Origin: an uncultured Candidatus Melainabacteria bacterium
GTDB taxonomy: Bacteria; Cyanobacteriota; Vampirovibrionia; Gastranaerophilales; Gastranaerophilaceae
Assembly (NCBI GenBank): GCA_934747335.1
Contig: CAKVGS010000004.1
Location: 38,067 to 102,066, forward strand
Direction of reading: 5' to 3'
DNA: 64,000 nt
Shown here: piece by piece, positions 23,856-35,900 of the stretch
Layout of the letters: each line of letters opens with the position of its first letter
Position numbering within the stretch: the stretch's first letter is position 1
Notes under the pieces: model-generated
Told to the model about the DNA's origin: nothing
Databases searched by the model: none
What the model saw: the letters and a program-made list of their open reading frames with translations, nothing else
Position numbers and translations under genes: made by a program

Positions 23856-25214
23856 ATGACAATTAAAAAGGTTTTAATATTATTTCTTTTATTTTTATCA
23901 TTGCCTGTTAGCGCAAAGCAAACAATAGACCGCTTTAGCTACATCAATTTAGACTGGTGGAAAAATTACAATGATGAGATTTTGCTCGAGCATTTGCAAA
24001 CTCTCTATAATAACAACCACGATTTGAAAATTGCAGAACTCAAAACCAAACAATCTGAAGAAAATGTCAGATTAGTCGGTGCAAATCAATTGCCACAAGT
24101 AGGTTTTGATGGCAGCTTTACGAGAACATTGAGCGGGCCGCAAACAGAATTTGGCAACGTTATTATTCCTGAATATTCGCAAAACGAACTATTTATGCCA
24201 CTTAGCGCATCTTATGAAATCGATATTTGGGGACAAAATTACTTAAATAGAAAAAGTGCTAAGAAGCAAAAAGAAATCGCTGAACAACAGGAACGTGCGA
24301 CATACATTTATATGACATCGGTTTTTGCGTCTAATTATTACAACCTGATTAAGACTGACGAACTGGAAAAGACTCTGAAAGACATAATCGCAATTCAAAC
24401 CGATGTTGTAAAAATGACCGAAAAGAAGTACAACGCAGGACTTGCACCGATAAATGAACTTTTGAATGAACGTCAAACATTAGTTAGGTTCGAACAAGAC
24501 TTGAATAAGGTTAGTGAAAACAAAAAAGTTTTAAATAACGAGCTTATTACACTATTAGCCTTAAAAACAGATAAAGAAATTGAACACTCTACTTTTGACA
24601 AGGTTTCAATTCCAAATGCGCCTGACGCATTATCAACAACAATTATCCAATACCGTCCCGATTTAATTAGTTCTGAAGATTATGTTAAAAAGACGGGGAT
24701 TGATGTAAAAGTAGCCAGAAGAGAGTTTTTACCTAAGTTCTTCTTATACGGCACATTAGGTTTCAATGCTTATCGTTGGAACAGAATGTTCTCTCCTGAA
24801 ACATTCTTGGGAAATATCGGCATTGCTCCAAGTTGGGATATTTTTACCGGCGGAGCAAAGCTTGCAAGATATAGAATTAACAAATACGAATACAAAAAAG
24901 CTATCGAAAAATACGAAAAAACAGTTTTAACTTCTATTCAAGAAGTTAATGATGCGATGGTTTCCGTTAAAACTACAAAAGCAAATTTAATTAAGGCTGA
25001 TGAAGCGTATTCAATTGAACAAGAAAAGCATAATTTGGCTGAAAAACAATTTACAATCGGCGATTCATCTAAGTTGGATGAAATGAAATCAAATGTTAAT
25101 TTGCTGATTGTAAAACAACATGAAATTTCTTCTAAAATAGATAGTGTAATTTCTACAATTTCTTTGTATAATGCAGTTGGGGGTATAGATTATACAAAAG
25201 CCGAAGATTTGTAG
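23856..25214 (+). CDS. TolC/OprM-like outer-membrane efflux channel
   Basis: A 452-residue outer-membrane factor with a type I signal peptide (KVLILFLLFLSLPVSAKQ; no lipobox cysteine). The ATG at 23856 is chosen over an upstream in-frame ATG at 23787 that lies inside a repeat; GAAGGA is about 11 bases upstream. Two OEP halves are visible: the first around LYNNNHDLKIAELKTKQSEE and SFTRTLSGPQ, the second around YRPDLISSEDYVKKTGIDVK, ARREFLPKFFLYGTLG, PSWDIFTGG and LNEL-type helices. It is not in the emr operon but shares its operator, so it is likely the outer channel of the EmrAB pump (inference). Confidence 0.9.
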   Translation: MTIKKVLILFLLFLSLPVSAKQTIDRFSYINLDWWKNYNDEILLEHLQTLYNNNHDLKIAELKTKQSEENVRLVGANQLPQVGFDGSFTRTLSGPQTEFGNVIIPEYSQNELFMPLSASYEIDIWGQNYLNRKSAKKQKEIAEQQERATYIYMTSVFASNYYNLIKTDELEKTLKDIIAIQTDVVKMTEKKYNAGLAPINELLNERQTLVRFEQDLNKVSENKKVLNNELITLLALKTDKEIEHSTFDKVSIPNAPDALSTTIIQYRPDLISSEDYVKKTGIDVKVARREFLPKFFLYGTLGFNAYRWNRMFSPETFLGNIGIAPSWDIFTGGAKLARYRINKYEYKKAIEKYEKTVLTSIQEVNDAMVSVKTTKANLIKADEAYSIEQEKHNLAEKQFTIGDSSKLDEMKSNVNLLIVKQHEISSKIDSVISTISLYNAVGGIDYTKAEDL

Positions 25215-25298
25215 TTTTGTAAATGTTTTGTAACAATTGCCAAATAAAAGTCAATTTTCATGCTTCAGGTGTTTTATACCTTTTGGAAGTAGTGTGTT

Positions 25299-25892
25299 AT
25301 GAATATACAGCCGATACAATATAATAATAGTGTAGCAATGCAAGGCAAAAAAGACAGTTCTTGGAATCGCCTGAAACGTCGTGTTGCGCAAAAAGTACTT
25401 GACACGCTACCTTCTCATACCCAAAAAGAATCTGCGAGAAGTCGCGGAGAGTGGAATAAATTTGATAACTGGATTTCTAAACCTGCTCAAAACCGAGCTT
25501 TAATGGGTTTGACAGCTATAATTACTCAGCCTGCAATCGATTATCATAACCATAAGGTTGATGAAGAAACCCGCCGAATGTCAAGAAACAGAACGATTGC
25601 AAAGATTATTGCAGGTACTTGTGTTGGGATTTTGGTAAGAGGTTCTGCTTATGAAGCAGTTGCTTCAATGACAAATGTAGAAGGAAAGTCCAAAATTGCT
25701 AAAAAGTTGTTGCCTAAAAAATTCTTGGGTGAAATTGCCAAAAATGAAAAATTCTTAAAAAATCACAGATGTGCGTTATCAAATTGGTTAGCAATAACAG
25801 CAATGTGTGTGACAAACTTCGTTTTGGATGCGCCACTAACTGTATTTTTAACAAATAGATTGAATGCCAAAAAGGAGGATAAGCATGAATAG
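25299..25892 (+). CDS. Orphan membrane protein, upstream of a pair
   Basis: A 197-residue protein. The opening MNIQPIQYNNSVAMQGKKDS resembles the recurring N-terminal motif with M in place of F. Two or three hydrophobic helices follow: NRALMGLTAIITQPAIDY, TIAKIIAGTCVGILVRG and WLAITAMCVTNFVLD. Between helices 1 and 2 lies DEETRRMSRNRT, which matches DPDKRRTLAVNQT in the 44585-46657 protein, so the two share a membrane hairpin module. It overlaps the next gene by 8 bases. Function unknown. Confidence 0.7.
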   Translation: MNIQPIQYNNSVAMQGKKDSSWNRLKRRVAQKVLDTLPSHTQKESARSRGEWNKFDNWISKPAQNRALMGLTAIITQPAIDYHNHKVDEETRRMSRNRTIAKIIAGTCVGILVRGSAYEAVASMTNVEGKSKIAKKLLPKKFLGEIAKNEKFLKNHRCALSNWLAITAMCVTNFVLDAPLTVFLTNRLNAKKEDKHE

Positions 25893-26445
25893 TTCTCCTT
25901 TCGAAAAAGGGCTTGAATGGGTTTATAATAAATTCAAAAAAAACACTGCAACAACTCTTGTTGTAACAGGTACAATCGGTTGGGCGTTGTCTTCTCTTGC
26001 TCAAATCGGTGCGGTTGTTATTAACCCAAAAATTCCTAAAGAGCAAAAGAGCTTTCTTGTTCCTCAAGAATTTTTGGATGCTGTTGTAAATATCGGCATG
26101 TTCTTCTTGTTGACTCAATCTACAAAGAAAATTCTTTCTAAGTTGGCATCTACTGGTAAGATTGCAACAACTAGTGTTCGTGAATTTCTAAATAAAAATA
26201 AGGTTTATGGTGATCAAGTAGGTAAATTATCTCTTGATTTAGATGAAGTTCTTAAAAAAGAAAATAAATTTCCTAAAGAATCTTATTATTCATACAAAAA
26301 TCTTGTAACAACCGTTGGTACGGTTGGTGCAGGCGTTTTGTCTTCAAACATAATTACTCCTGTTTTGAGAAATACAATGGCGTCTGATATTCAGAAAAAA
26401 TACTTGAATAATCGTCCTCAAAATTCAGGCAACATGCGCGTTTAG
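25885..26445 (+). CDS. Orphan membrane protein, downstream of a pair
   Basis: A 186-residue protein. The ATG at 25885 follows AAAGGAGGAT at ideal distance and overlaps the upstream stop. Hydrophobic segments are near residues 22-42 (ATTLVVTGTIGWALSSLAQIG), 63-80 (VVNIGMFFLLTQSTK) and 145-165 (LVTTVGTVGAGVLSSNIIT). The short charged middle contains LDLDEVLKKENKFP. It has no recognised family. Translational coupling with the preceding gene suggests they act together in the membrane. Confidence 0.7.
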   Translation: MNSSPFEKGLEWVYNKFKKNTATTLVVTGTIGWALSSLAQIGAVVINPKIPKEQKSFLVPQEFLDAVVNIGMFFLLTQSTKKILSKLASTGKIATTSVREFLNKNKVYGDQVGKLSLDLDEVLKKENKFPKESYYSYKNLVTTVGTVGAGVLSSNIITPVLRNTMASDIQKKYLNNRPQNSGNMRV

Positions 26446-26469
26446 ATTTTTGGGTAGAACTTGTAATCC

Positions 26470-26770
26470 CCTTACTGGTAAGCCCCCACCCTACCCTCCC
26501 CCGAGGAGAGGGGGCTAAAGCCGTTCACTTTTTTGGGGGACAGTTCAGCCCCTCTCTTTGGGAGAGGGTAGAAAATCAAGTTGAGCTTTGCGAAACTTTG
26601 ATTTTCGGGTGAGGGTTCGAGCCGCAAGGCAATTTTTATTTGTATACTTATTGTTTTGTAAATCCCTCACCCTACCCCTCTCCCTCGGAGAGGGAATGAC
26701 CTAAAGTCGTTCAACAAGCGCACTCCACTCCCTCCCTTGGGGGAGGGTGCCGAAGGCGGGAGAGGGTATT
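26470..26770. repeat. Island of family A palindromic repeats
   Basis: Three partly overlapping units in both orientations. One includes GGGAGAGGGTAG, CAAGTTGAGC, CGAAACTTTGATTTTCGGG and GGTTCGAGCCGCAAGG, the inverse of the 21361 unit. The others carry CCCTCACCCTACCCCTCTCC and CCCTCCCTTGGGGGAGGGTG (also at 12880). The last unit ends 15 bases before the promoter of the giant flagellar gene. Confidence 0.85.
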
Positions 26771-26784
26771 ATCAACTTCCCCTC

Positions 26785-26812
26785 TTGAAATTTTATCGCA
26801 ATCTGCTATAAT
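26785..26812 (+). promoter_or_regulatory. Sigma-70-type promoter of the giant fliD-like gene
   Basis: TTGAAA (26785-26790), 16-base spacer, TATAAT (26807-26812) preceded by TGC (extended -10). A transcript from here has about 120 untranslated bases. No sigma-28 element was found before this gene. Confidence 0.72.
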
Positions 26813-26941
26813 AAATATATAAAGTAGCGATGTAGTATTTTCAACGGAAACGAATCAAATATATATAATGGAATATAATTACCCCGAAACATAAGAAAAC
26901 TGCAGAGTTACTGTTGTAAGAATAACAGGCAGGCAAAGACA

Positions 26942-29900
26942 ATGAGCATATCTTTTAGCGGGCTTGCGTCCGGTTTAGATACATCTTCATGGGTTGAATC
27001 CTTGGTAGCATTAAAAAAAGCCAAGGTTACTACGCTTGAGGAAGAAAAGAAAGAAACTCAATCTTTGCAAGAAACATTGACTAAAATTAAGAGTTTTTTC
27101 TCTTCTTTTCGTTCAATGCTTGAAAAGGTTACAGATGCCAAGCTTGGTTTGGGAACTTCAATGGACTTGTTTGCCCAAAACTTGGCAACTTCAAGTAATT
27201 TGGAAGCTTTGACGGCATCTGCTACGTGGGAAGCTGAAGAAGCAAGTTATAATGTTCTTGTTGATAAATTGGCTTCAGAAACAAAAGTAAATAGCAATTA
27301 TAGCTACATGACAACGATTGTTCAAACGACAACTGCAACCGGGGATTCTAAACTTATCAACTTGGGCGTAAAAGCCGGTAATATAGGCGTCATGGTTAAC
27401 GGCGTTGAACATGGTATCAATATTACAGAAAACGATACCTTGTCAACTTTTATCGAAAAATTAAACAATATCGGCGTTAAGGCAAATTATAACGAAAAAA
27501 GCGGGATTTTCAGTATTGACGTTAGCGCAAATTCTATTCACGATATTGACAGCACAAATATTGTCGGCGCTTTGCACTTAACCGGTGTAAACGAAGGCTA
27601 TCAAAGTAATAACTTACAGACTTCCAAAACTGATACAATTTTTTCTGCTGCAACTGTTAATACTAAACTTACCGATCTTGGTGTTAAAACAGGCATCGTT
27701 ACTGTTCATGCTAATGATAAAGATTACAGTATTACAATCAATAACGACAGCACTTTAGGCTCTTTTATTGCTGATTTAAACAAAAATAATATTGAAGCCG
27801 ACTTGGACGGCGACGGAGTCTTTTCTATAAAAGATGCAGAAATTACAAATGAAGGCACAACAGACATTTTAAATGCGTTGGGCTTGAATAGCTCTATTTA
27901 TAACAAATCACAAATCACAGGCAACTTGTCACATAAATCAACCATCACACAAACTACTACTGCTACTTCTGACACATTGCTAAAAGATTTGGGAAACGGC
28001 ACGGAAATCAAAGATGGTCAAACGGTAATTGTTAAGAATTCCAATAACGAAACCACGACAATTACTGTTGGAACGTCAACTACTTTGGGCGATTTGCTCG
28101 CGGGTCTTTCTAACGCCGGACTTTATGCTGCGCTTAAATCTGATGGTACTGTTGAAATTACAGGCGGAACGATTACGGGTGGAACTTTTGATGCACTAAA
28201 AGCGTTGGGCTTGTCTTCAGAGCCTTATTCTGCCGTAGTAACTGGTAAACCTCTAACCGAAACTGTTGAGGTTCATGAACTTGTGAACCTTCAAACACGT
28301 CTTGTTGATGATTTAAAAGTCAAAGAAGGCTACTTGGAAGTTACGGACGCCAATGGCGATAAATATTACGAAAAGATTTATTCAGGTCAAACGATTGCTG
28401 ATTTTATGACCGATATGGGTAATTTGGGTATCAATACAAAACTTGATGAAAACACTGGTATTTTAACGATTACCGGCGGAGCTTTCAAGACTTTGTCTGA
28501 TGCTGATGTTGCAGCTTTAATGGACAATAAAACAATTGTGCCTTATGACGACAGATACAAAAAAGGCACAAACCTTCTTCAATGTTTATATGGTGCTGAT
28601 ACGATTGCGACAGATCAAATTACTGTGGCTTCAACGTATTCTAAGACAAAAGCTTTAAGACATACCGTTACTAATACTATCAACGCAACAAAAACTACTA
28701 CTTTGGATAAACTGGGACTATCAGGTAATGGTACTGCAATTTTTGATGTGAGAGGCGAACAACGCACAATTACAGTAACTCAAAATATGACAATTGAAGG
28801 CCTGATGGAAACGCTGAAAGATGCGGGAATCGGTTCTTCTTGGAATGAAGATACTTCAAGATTAACTATTGAAAATGCTACAATCGCCGGTGGTACATCA
28901 AATTTATCAAACGTATTAGATTTGACTACAACTATTTCCGGGAAATATGTTACTTCATCAAACCTTTATTCAACAAACACAATCACAATAGACGCAACAA
29001 GAGATACTATTTTGAAAGATTATGGTATCACAAGTTCTATGTCAGAAGCTGATCGTACTGTCAATATATATAAAAGTGATGGAACGATAGTTGCAAGTAC
29101 GGTCGTTAACGAAGGTACGACTGTTGGAGATTTGTTGGATTTTATTAATGCTCAAGACGGAATTTCTGCAAGTCTAAAAGATGGCTTTTTGACGATTACT
29201 AACGGCTATTTGTCAAACGCAACTTTGGAAAACACAATGGGCTTGACGACTACTAATAAGAGTTCGTTTGTACTTGGTTCTGTTATGACAAGCACAACTA
29301 CTGCGGCTGTTACGGGAGAAACCACGTTAGGTGAAATTATATCTACTCTTGGAACTTCTGATAAAGTTAAAGATGGTTATACACTTTTATTTAACAGTAA
29401 AACAATAGAAGTTTCAGCGACAACTACAATTAACGATTTAATTAATTCTATTTATGCAAATGGTGGAACAGCTACTTTAGATAACACCGGCAGATTAGCA
29501 ATTAATGGCGGAACACTTACAGGTTCTGTTGCAGAAGCATTGGGTATGACATCTTACATTCATACATCTTCTGTTTCTTCAACCGGTGAAACTCTTTATA
29601 TCAAAAAAGATGTTTGTGCGGATCGTAGCACAAAGCTTAGTGAATTAGGTGTAACAGGCGATATTTCTTATGTTGTTTATAATTCTCTTTCTCAGGCGAC
29701 TACCACTGTAACACTCAAAAACACGGCCAGCTTGGGTGAGTTTTTAGATGGCTTGAAGAATAATGGCATTGATGGCATTATTTCGGAAGGTGTAATTAAA
29801 TTAACTTCCGCAGAAGGTAACTATATTTCAGGAGAATTGGCAACTAAGTTAGGCTTGACTGCTCAAACCGTAACTGAGGTTGTTAATACAACAGCTTATT

Positions 29901-32900
29901 CAACTGCTTTAGTACAGTTTACAGCGAGTGGTAAAGCTGATTTAAAAACAAAATTGGACGCAATAACAACCATAAATGCTTCTAATAATACAATGACGGT
30001 GTATGATTCAGAAAACAATGCGCAAACTACAATCACTGTTACGGGCGACACTACTCTTGACGAATGGTTCGGAATGCTTGCGAAAAACGGAATTCAAGCA
30101 GAAGTAAATGATGGCGTGATTTCTTTTGTATCGGAAGCCGGTAATTATGTTTCAGGTGCATTGATTGATGAATTCGGAATGACAACAACCACTGTCACTG
30201 TCACTAAAACGACAGGTACAGCGGGAACTTCTGATAAGTTTACTTATACAGATACAGAAAACGCTAAACTCTCAGACACATTGGGAACATTTATTACGGT
30301 TGACGGAGAGCAGGTTATTACTGTTAAATCAGCAGGTGCCGGTGCAACAGCGGGAACGGTTACAGTAACTTCTGATACTACTTTTGAAGATTTGTTTAGA
30401 GCGCTTGATGATTTGGGTATTCAAGGCACAATGGAAGACGGCGTTATTACGCTTACTTCAACAAACAGCAATTGGGCAACCGGTGACGTTTTGACAGCAC
30501 TGGGTATCAGTGCTATGGAAACTACAACAACTGCAACAATCGGTCAATCTGTAACATCAACCGCTGCAATTAGTTATACAATTACTCATGCTATTACGGA
30601 AAATGATTATCTTCCTGTTGGCGAAGATGGTTCAACCTTGGTAGTTTCTAATAAAGCAGGTAATGCTTTAACAACAATAACCGTAACAAATTCAATGACT
30701 TTTGGTCAATTGTTTAGAGAACTTTCTCAGTATGATATTGATGCCGATATTCATGATGGTGTGATAAAATTAACTTCTCCAACCGGTAATATAGTGGGTG
30801 GAGATTTTGCGACAACTCTTGGTATAAATATGACAACGATTATATCAACCAAAACTGTTGGTAAAACCGTCGGCTCTACTTTGGAAGTGACTTATACAAA
30901 TACGGTTGCAGTAAGCGGTTCAACACAAATCGGTGATATATATATTGTAGAAGATGGTGTGAAATTAAAAGATACTGAAATTTGGGATGAGTTATTCTCA
31001 TTAGAATCTGAAGATGGTTCATATACTCCGATTAATGTACTTGATAAACATGGAACACTTATTGATAAAATTAAAGTTGGAAGAACCGACACTTTTGATG
31101 ATTTGGCAAAAGCTTTGAAACCATACGGTGAATTATCTTTATCGGAAGATGGTGTTCTTTCATTTAATAGTAAAGATGGTAACGTGATTCAGTCTTATCT
31201 AACTGAAGGTTTAGGTATGAATACGGAAATAACCCGAACCACTGTCACAGTCGGATCAACCATGACATCAACAGCTGCAGTTACATTCACATCATCACAA
31301 GTTGCAACTTTGGATACAACTTTGGGTGCAATTAGTGGTAACAGTAAGATTGATGGTGTTATTACAGCGAACGGTGTGACCGGCAATGTAATCGGAATTT
31401 CATCAGCAGAAGAGTTAACTTGGCTTGCAAGCTTATCAGCGTCTAACACTTTTGCAGGCAAAACTTTTGTCTTGACTGACGACATCGATCTTACCGGTGT
31501 TGAATGGCAAGGTATTGGTAGTAATTCGTCATATTTCATGGGCAACTTTGACGGACAAGGTCACCAAATCACAGGTGTTAAGTATGTAGCAAATGATGCA
31601 GGCAACTTAGGTTTCTTTAACAGAACTTTTGGCTCAGAAATCAAAAATTTGCGTCTTAATGCTACCGTAAGTGGCGCAAATATGGGTGACAACCCATTCG
31701 GTGGTCTTATCGGTCGAGCTAATGAAACAACTGTTTCTAATATTGATGTAGATTTGCGCGGTAGTGTTACAGCAGGCATAGTCGGTGGCTTGATTGGTTG
31801 GACAAACGGTAATGTAACAATTACGGGTTGTACAACAACAGGTACATTGAGTGTATCAAGTGCAAGCCGAATTGGCGGTATCGTCGGTGACTGGGGTTGG
31901 GCAAACGGTAGTATTTCCAACTCTGCATCAGGAATGAATTTGTCAGGCTCAGGATCTTTGGGCAAGGGCGGTATTGTTGGTCGTGTAATCATCAACGGAA
32001 GAGAACCAAGTTCTCTAACACTTGATATTTCAAACTCTTTGTACTTTGGTTCAAACTTGTCAGGCTTTTCAGGTGGTATTATCGGTAATATTTATTTTAA
32101 TGACAGTGGTAATGGTACAAGCATATTTGACCATACAATTAATATTTCAAACTGTATTGTTAATAGCACAGCGCCAAGTTATAGTTTTATAAATGCGTTA
32201 ACAAGTGCTTCAAAAGAAAAATTACATATAAACATAACGAATTCTATTTCTGCCAAAAGTAACGCATGCGCAAGTACTGTATCAAGCGGTTCAACATACA
32301 AATATACAAATAATAAAACAAGCAGTACAAATATAATCAGTGATGCTCAAACTCGTGCTTACGACACTTCCATTTGGGATTTGAGCGGTTCTGCTCCTGC
32401 ATTGCAGGCAAACGGTCAATACAGTCTTAAGATTTTTGACCCTTCAACAAACTCTTATGTTTATACAACAAATCTTTCAGCTTCATCAACCGTACGAGAT
32501 GTTGTGAGTGCTTTATCACCTTATGGTGATGTGACGTTCGAAGACGGTGTTTTGACGTTTACAGGCAAAAACGGTACAGTTTTAACAGGCGGTATCGCAG
32601 ATATGTTCGGCATCAAAGTTAATACGACAGTTAACACTGTTGGTGTAACTGCAACTTCAAACACCGCAATTACATACAACAAAGAACAAGCAGCTCTAAC
32701 AACTACCCGCCTAGGGAGTATTATAGGTCAATACACAATAGATGGCGCAATAACTTCAAGTGGCGTAACCGGTAATGTAATCGCAATTTCAAATGCTACT
32801 CAGATGAAATATCTTGAGGCTTTAGTAAACAGTGGGAAAACTATGCAAGGTAAGACATTTGTTCTTACAAGCAATATTAATATGAGTTCAATTGATGATT

Positions 32901-35900
32901 GGTCAGGTATTGGTTTTGGCACGAATTTCATGGGAACTTTTGACGGACAAGGTTATACTATCAGTAATTTGAATTTATCAAATGCGTCGGATAGCTATTC
33001 AACAGGACTTTTTGGTGAGGTTCATAATGCGACTATAAAAAATGTTAATCTTGCTAATTTTTCGTATGATAATTCTACGACTCATCACAATGTTGGTTTA
33101 TTAGTATCAACTCTTGTTAACTCTAATGTATCAAATGTTCATGTTACGAGTTCAACTATAAAAGAAGCTGCGTCTGGAGCTTTAATATACCAAGCATTAG
33201 GAACTGACAGAATTGAGAATTGTTCAACAGATTTTACTTATACTATTGCATCACATATGACTTCTTTTGCAGGAGGAATTCTTACTGCGGCCGCTAATGC
33301 ATCTTATGCAAATCACGCTAATATAACAATCGTCGGCTGTTCATCTACGATGGATGCTCGCGGTGACATATTTATGGGTGGTGGTATGGTTGCATTTCAA
33401 AATCATTTGGAATCAGCTACTATCAATCTCGACAATTGCAGTTTTTCAGGTAATATAATTTCTAATAGAGAAAACTCTGTTGTAGCAGGTCTTGTTGGGG
33501 TATATTGTGATCCAGCAATGACGACCAAGACGAATCCTATTATCAATATTAAAAATTGTGCCGTGAAGACGGATTCGATAAGAGTCCCTTCGACAGGTGT
33601 GGCTTCGGTTCACGGAGAATATCAAGGACCAAAAGGCACTTCTGCAATGTTGGTTGGTGGTACTATACATAACGGTTCAAAAGTAACGATAAATGTAGAA
33701 AATGTTTGTTATGCGGCACTGAGTGTCTACGGTTCTGCAATCGAGGGCGATTATGGACGAGCAAGCGCAGCAGTTAAACTTACGGACTACGTTCATAATA
33801 ACTCTTACGAAGATGATACAAATCTTTATACATTAACTTCAAGTAATGTTAAATCAGGAGTAATTAATTCGTCTAGACTAGACACTGCGTTTACGGATGC
33901 CTTTGCAGCCGTTGGCTTTGATACTCGTTGGAGTTCTAATGGTACGCTTAATGTTCAAACAAGTATGTACACGCTTGATATTATGGACAAAAACGGCAAT
34001 GCTGTTAAATCAATGACTTTGTCTACAAGTTCAACATTGGAATCCTTGCTTACGACTCTTCGCGTATACGGCACAGCTGACTTGTCTGAAGACGGTGTTT
34101 TGACATTTACAAGCAAGGATGGATATTATTTATCAGGCAATATTTGTGACAAATTGGGTATCAAAACCGCAGGAGCAGGCGAGGGTGGTGTTAACACGCC
34201 TAGCCGTACTTTAACTACAAGAAGAACTGCGACAGCTACGGAAGAAACGGATATCTATGATCTTTTGGGTGAATCTCAAAACATGATTGTTAATGACGGT
34301 CACGGTCAAACATACACTGTTGATGTATCTGAATATACAATCGGCGAATTGTTTGATTATTTGGCTCAATTTAACATAGTCGGCACAATCAAAGACGGTA
34401 TTGTAACATTCACACCGAAAGGAGATGCGTATATTGAAACTTTTGATGCCGCAGCCGATTTCAATATGGATTATGGCGATGAACAATACACCACAAACAC
34501 CATAAAAACCAATACAACGGGTGAATCAGTCTTTTCTGATACGACCGCAACAATCAATACATCCACAACTCTTGCTGAATTGGGAAGCAAAGGCACAAAT
34601 GTTGTCGTAAACGACGGCAAGGGAGGCTTGCACACAATTGCTTTAACTTCAACATCAACTATTGATGATTTGTTTACGGCTCTTGCTGCGTTTGATATCT
34701 CAGGCACAATCGGCGCCGATGGCAAAGTTAAGTTTGAAGCGTTAGGTGATGCTTACTTGCAAACTTTTGATATCAAAGACCTTCTAAACATGACAGGTCA
34801 GGCAACAAGCACGACGAAAGAAAACACAACTTTTGCAAACACTTCTTCTGAAACATTGAAAGAAGCAAAAACATTTGGTCTAACTAAAGAAACCAAGTTG
34901 GGCGACTTGATGGATGAAAAAGGTATAACAAGTGATGGTATAGAAATTCTAGTAGAAGATTGTAATGGCAATGGAAACTATACGGAATTTTCTAGAGAAA
35001 ATACCGTAGAAGATGTTATGCTTTGGTTAGCAGGAAATAATGTAAGTTCTCAAATAGTTAAAGATTTATTAATACTAAATTCTAGAGATACAAATGCAGA
35101 ACACGGAATAATTAATGTTAGTGTAAGTAAATTTTTTCTAGATATTTTCAATTTAAGTAAAAATCAAGAGGACTATTATCAACAAGTTACCTCAACAACA
35201 TTCCAAAATACAACATCAGGAAGTCTTACATCTACGCTCCCTCAAAATCTGACAACGTCAACCAAGCTTTCTGATATCGCATTGAGTGAAAATGCTACTG
35301 TGACAGTTGTAAACAACGGCACGGAGTACACGCTTACATTCCAACCTGATAGTACGATTGATGATGTTATTTCTACTCTTGCCGGTCTTGGAATTTCAGG
35401 TTTTGTAAAAGACGGCAAACTAACGCTTTTAGGAACGAAAGACGCCTATATTTTAGGTATGAGCGATAATCTAAAAGGTGCTTTGAATTTAGCAGTTGGT
35501 GAAAATAATACTTATATTGGCGGAAATATAACAATCGGCTCTAACACACTTTCTGACAAACAAAGTCATGATGTAACTTATGATGCGACATCTACAACCA
35601 AGATGTCACAAACAAACGCCGGCTTGGGAACTATTACAGTAAATTACCAAGGTGCAACATATTATGTAACTGCAACTGCCGATAAAACTATCGGTGATAT
35701 TTTAACAGAACTTGCAGGTTACGGAATTTCAGGTTCAATTGACGGTGGTGTAATCAAGCTTCAAGGTACTGCTAACGGTTATATTACCGACGCAGGCGGA
35801 GTATTCGGTTTAACAGGATCATTCTACGATACAGCAATCACGACAGTTAAATCTCAAAATACTTCAGGAGATGTAACTTATACCTCTACGAATGCAGCTG

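Noticed and set aside
26590..26635. tRNA-like T-arm GGTTCGAGCC
   Set aside because: It is part of a family A repeat found in several copies; no acceptor, D or anticodon arms.
12870..26770. CRISPR array among the repeated palindromes
   Set aside because: Repeats are dispersed, of uneven length and without regular spacers; no cas genes are seen.
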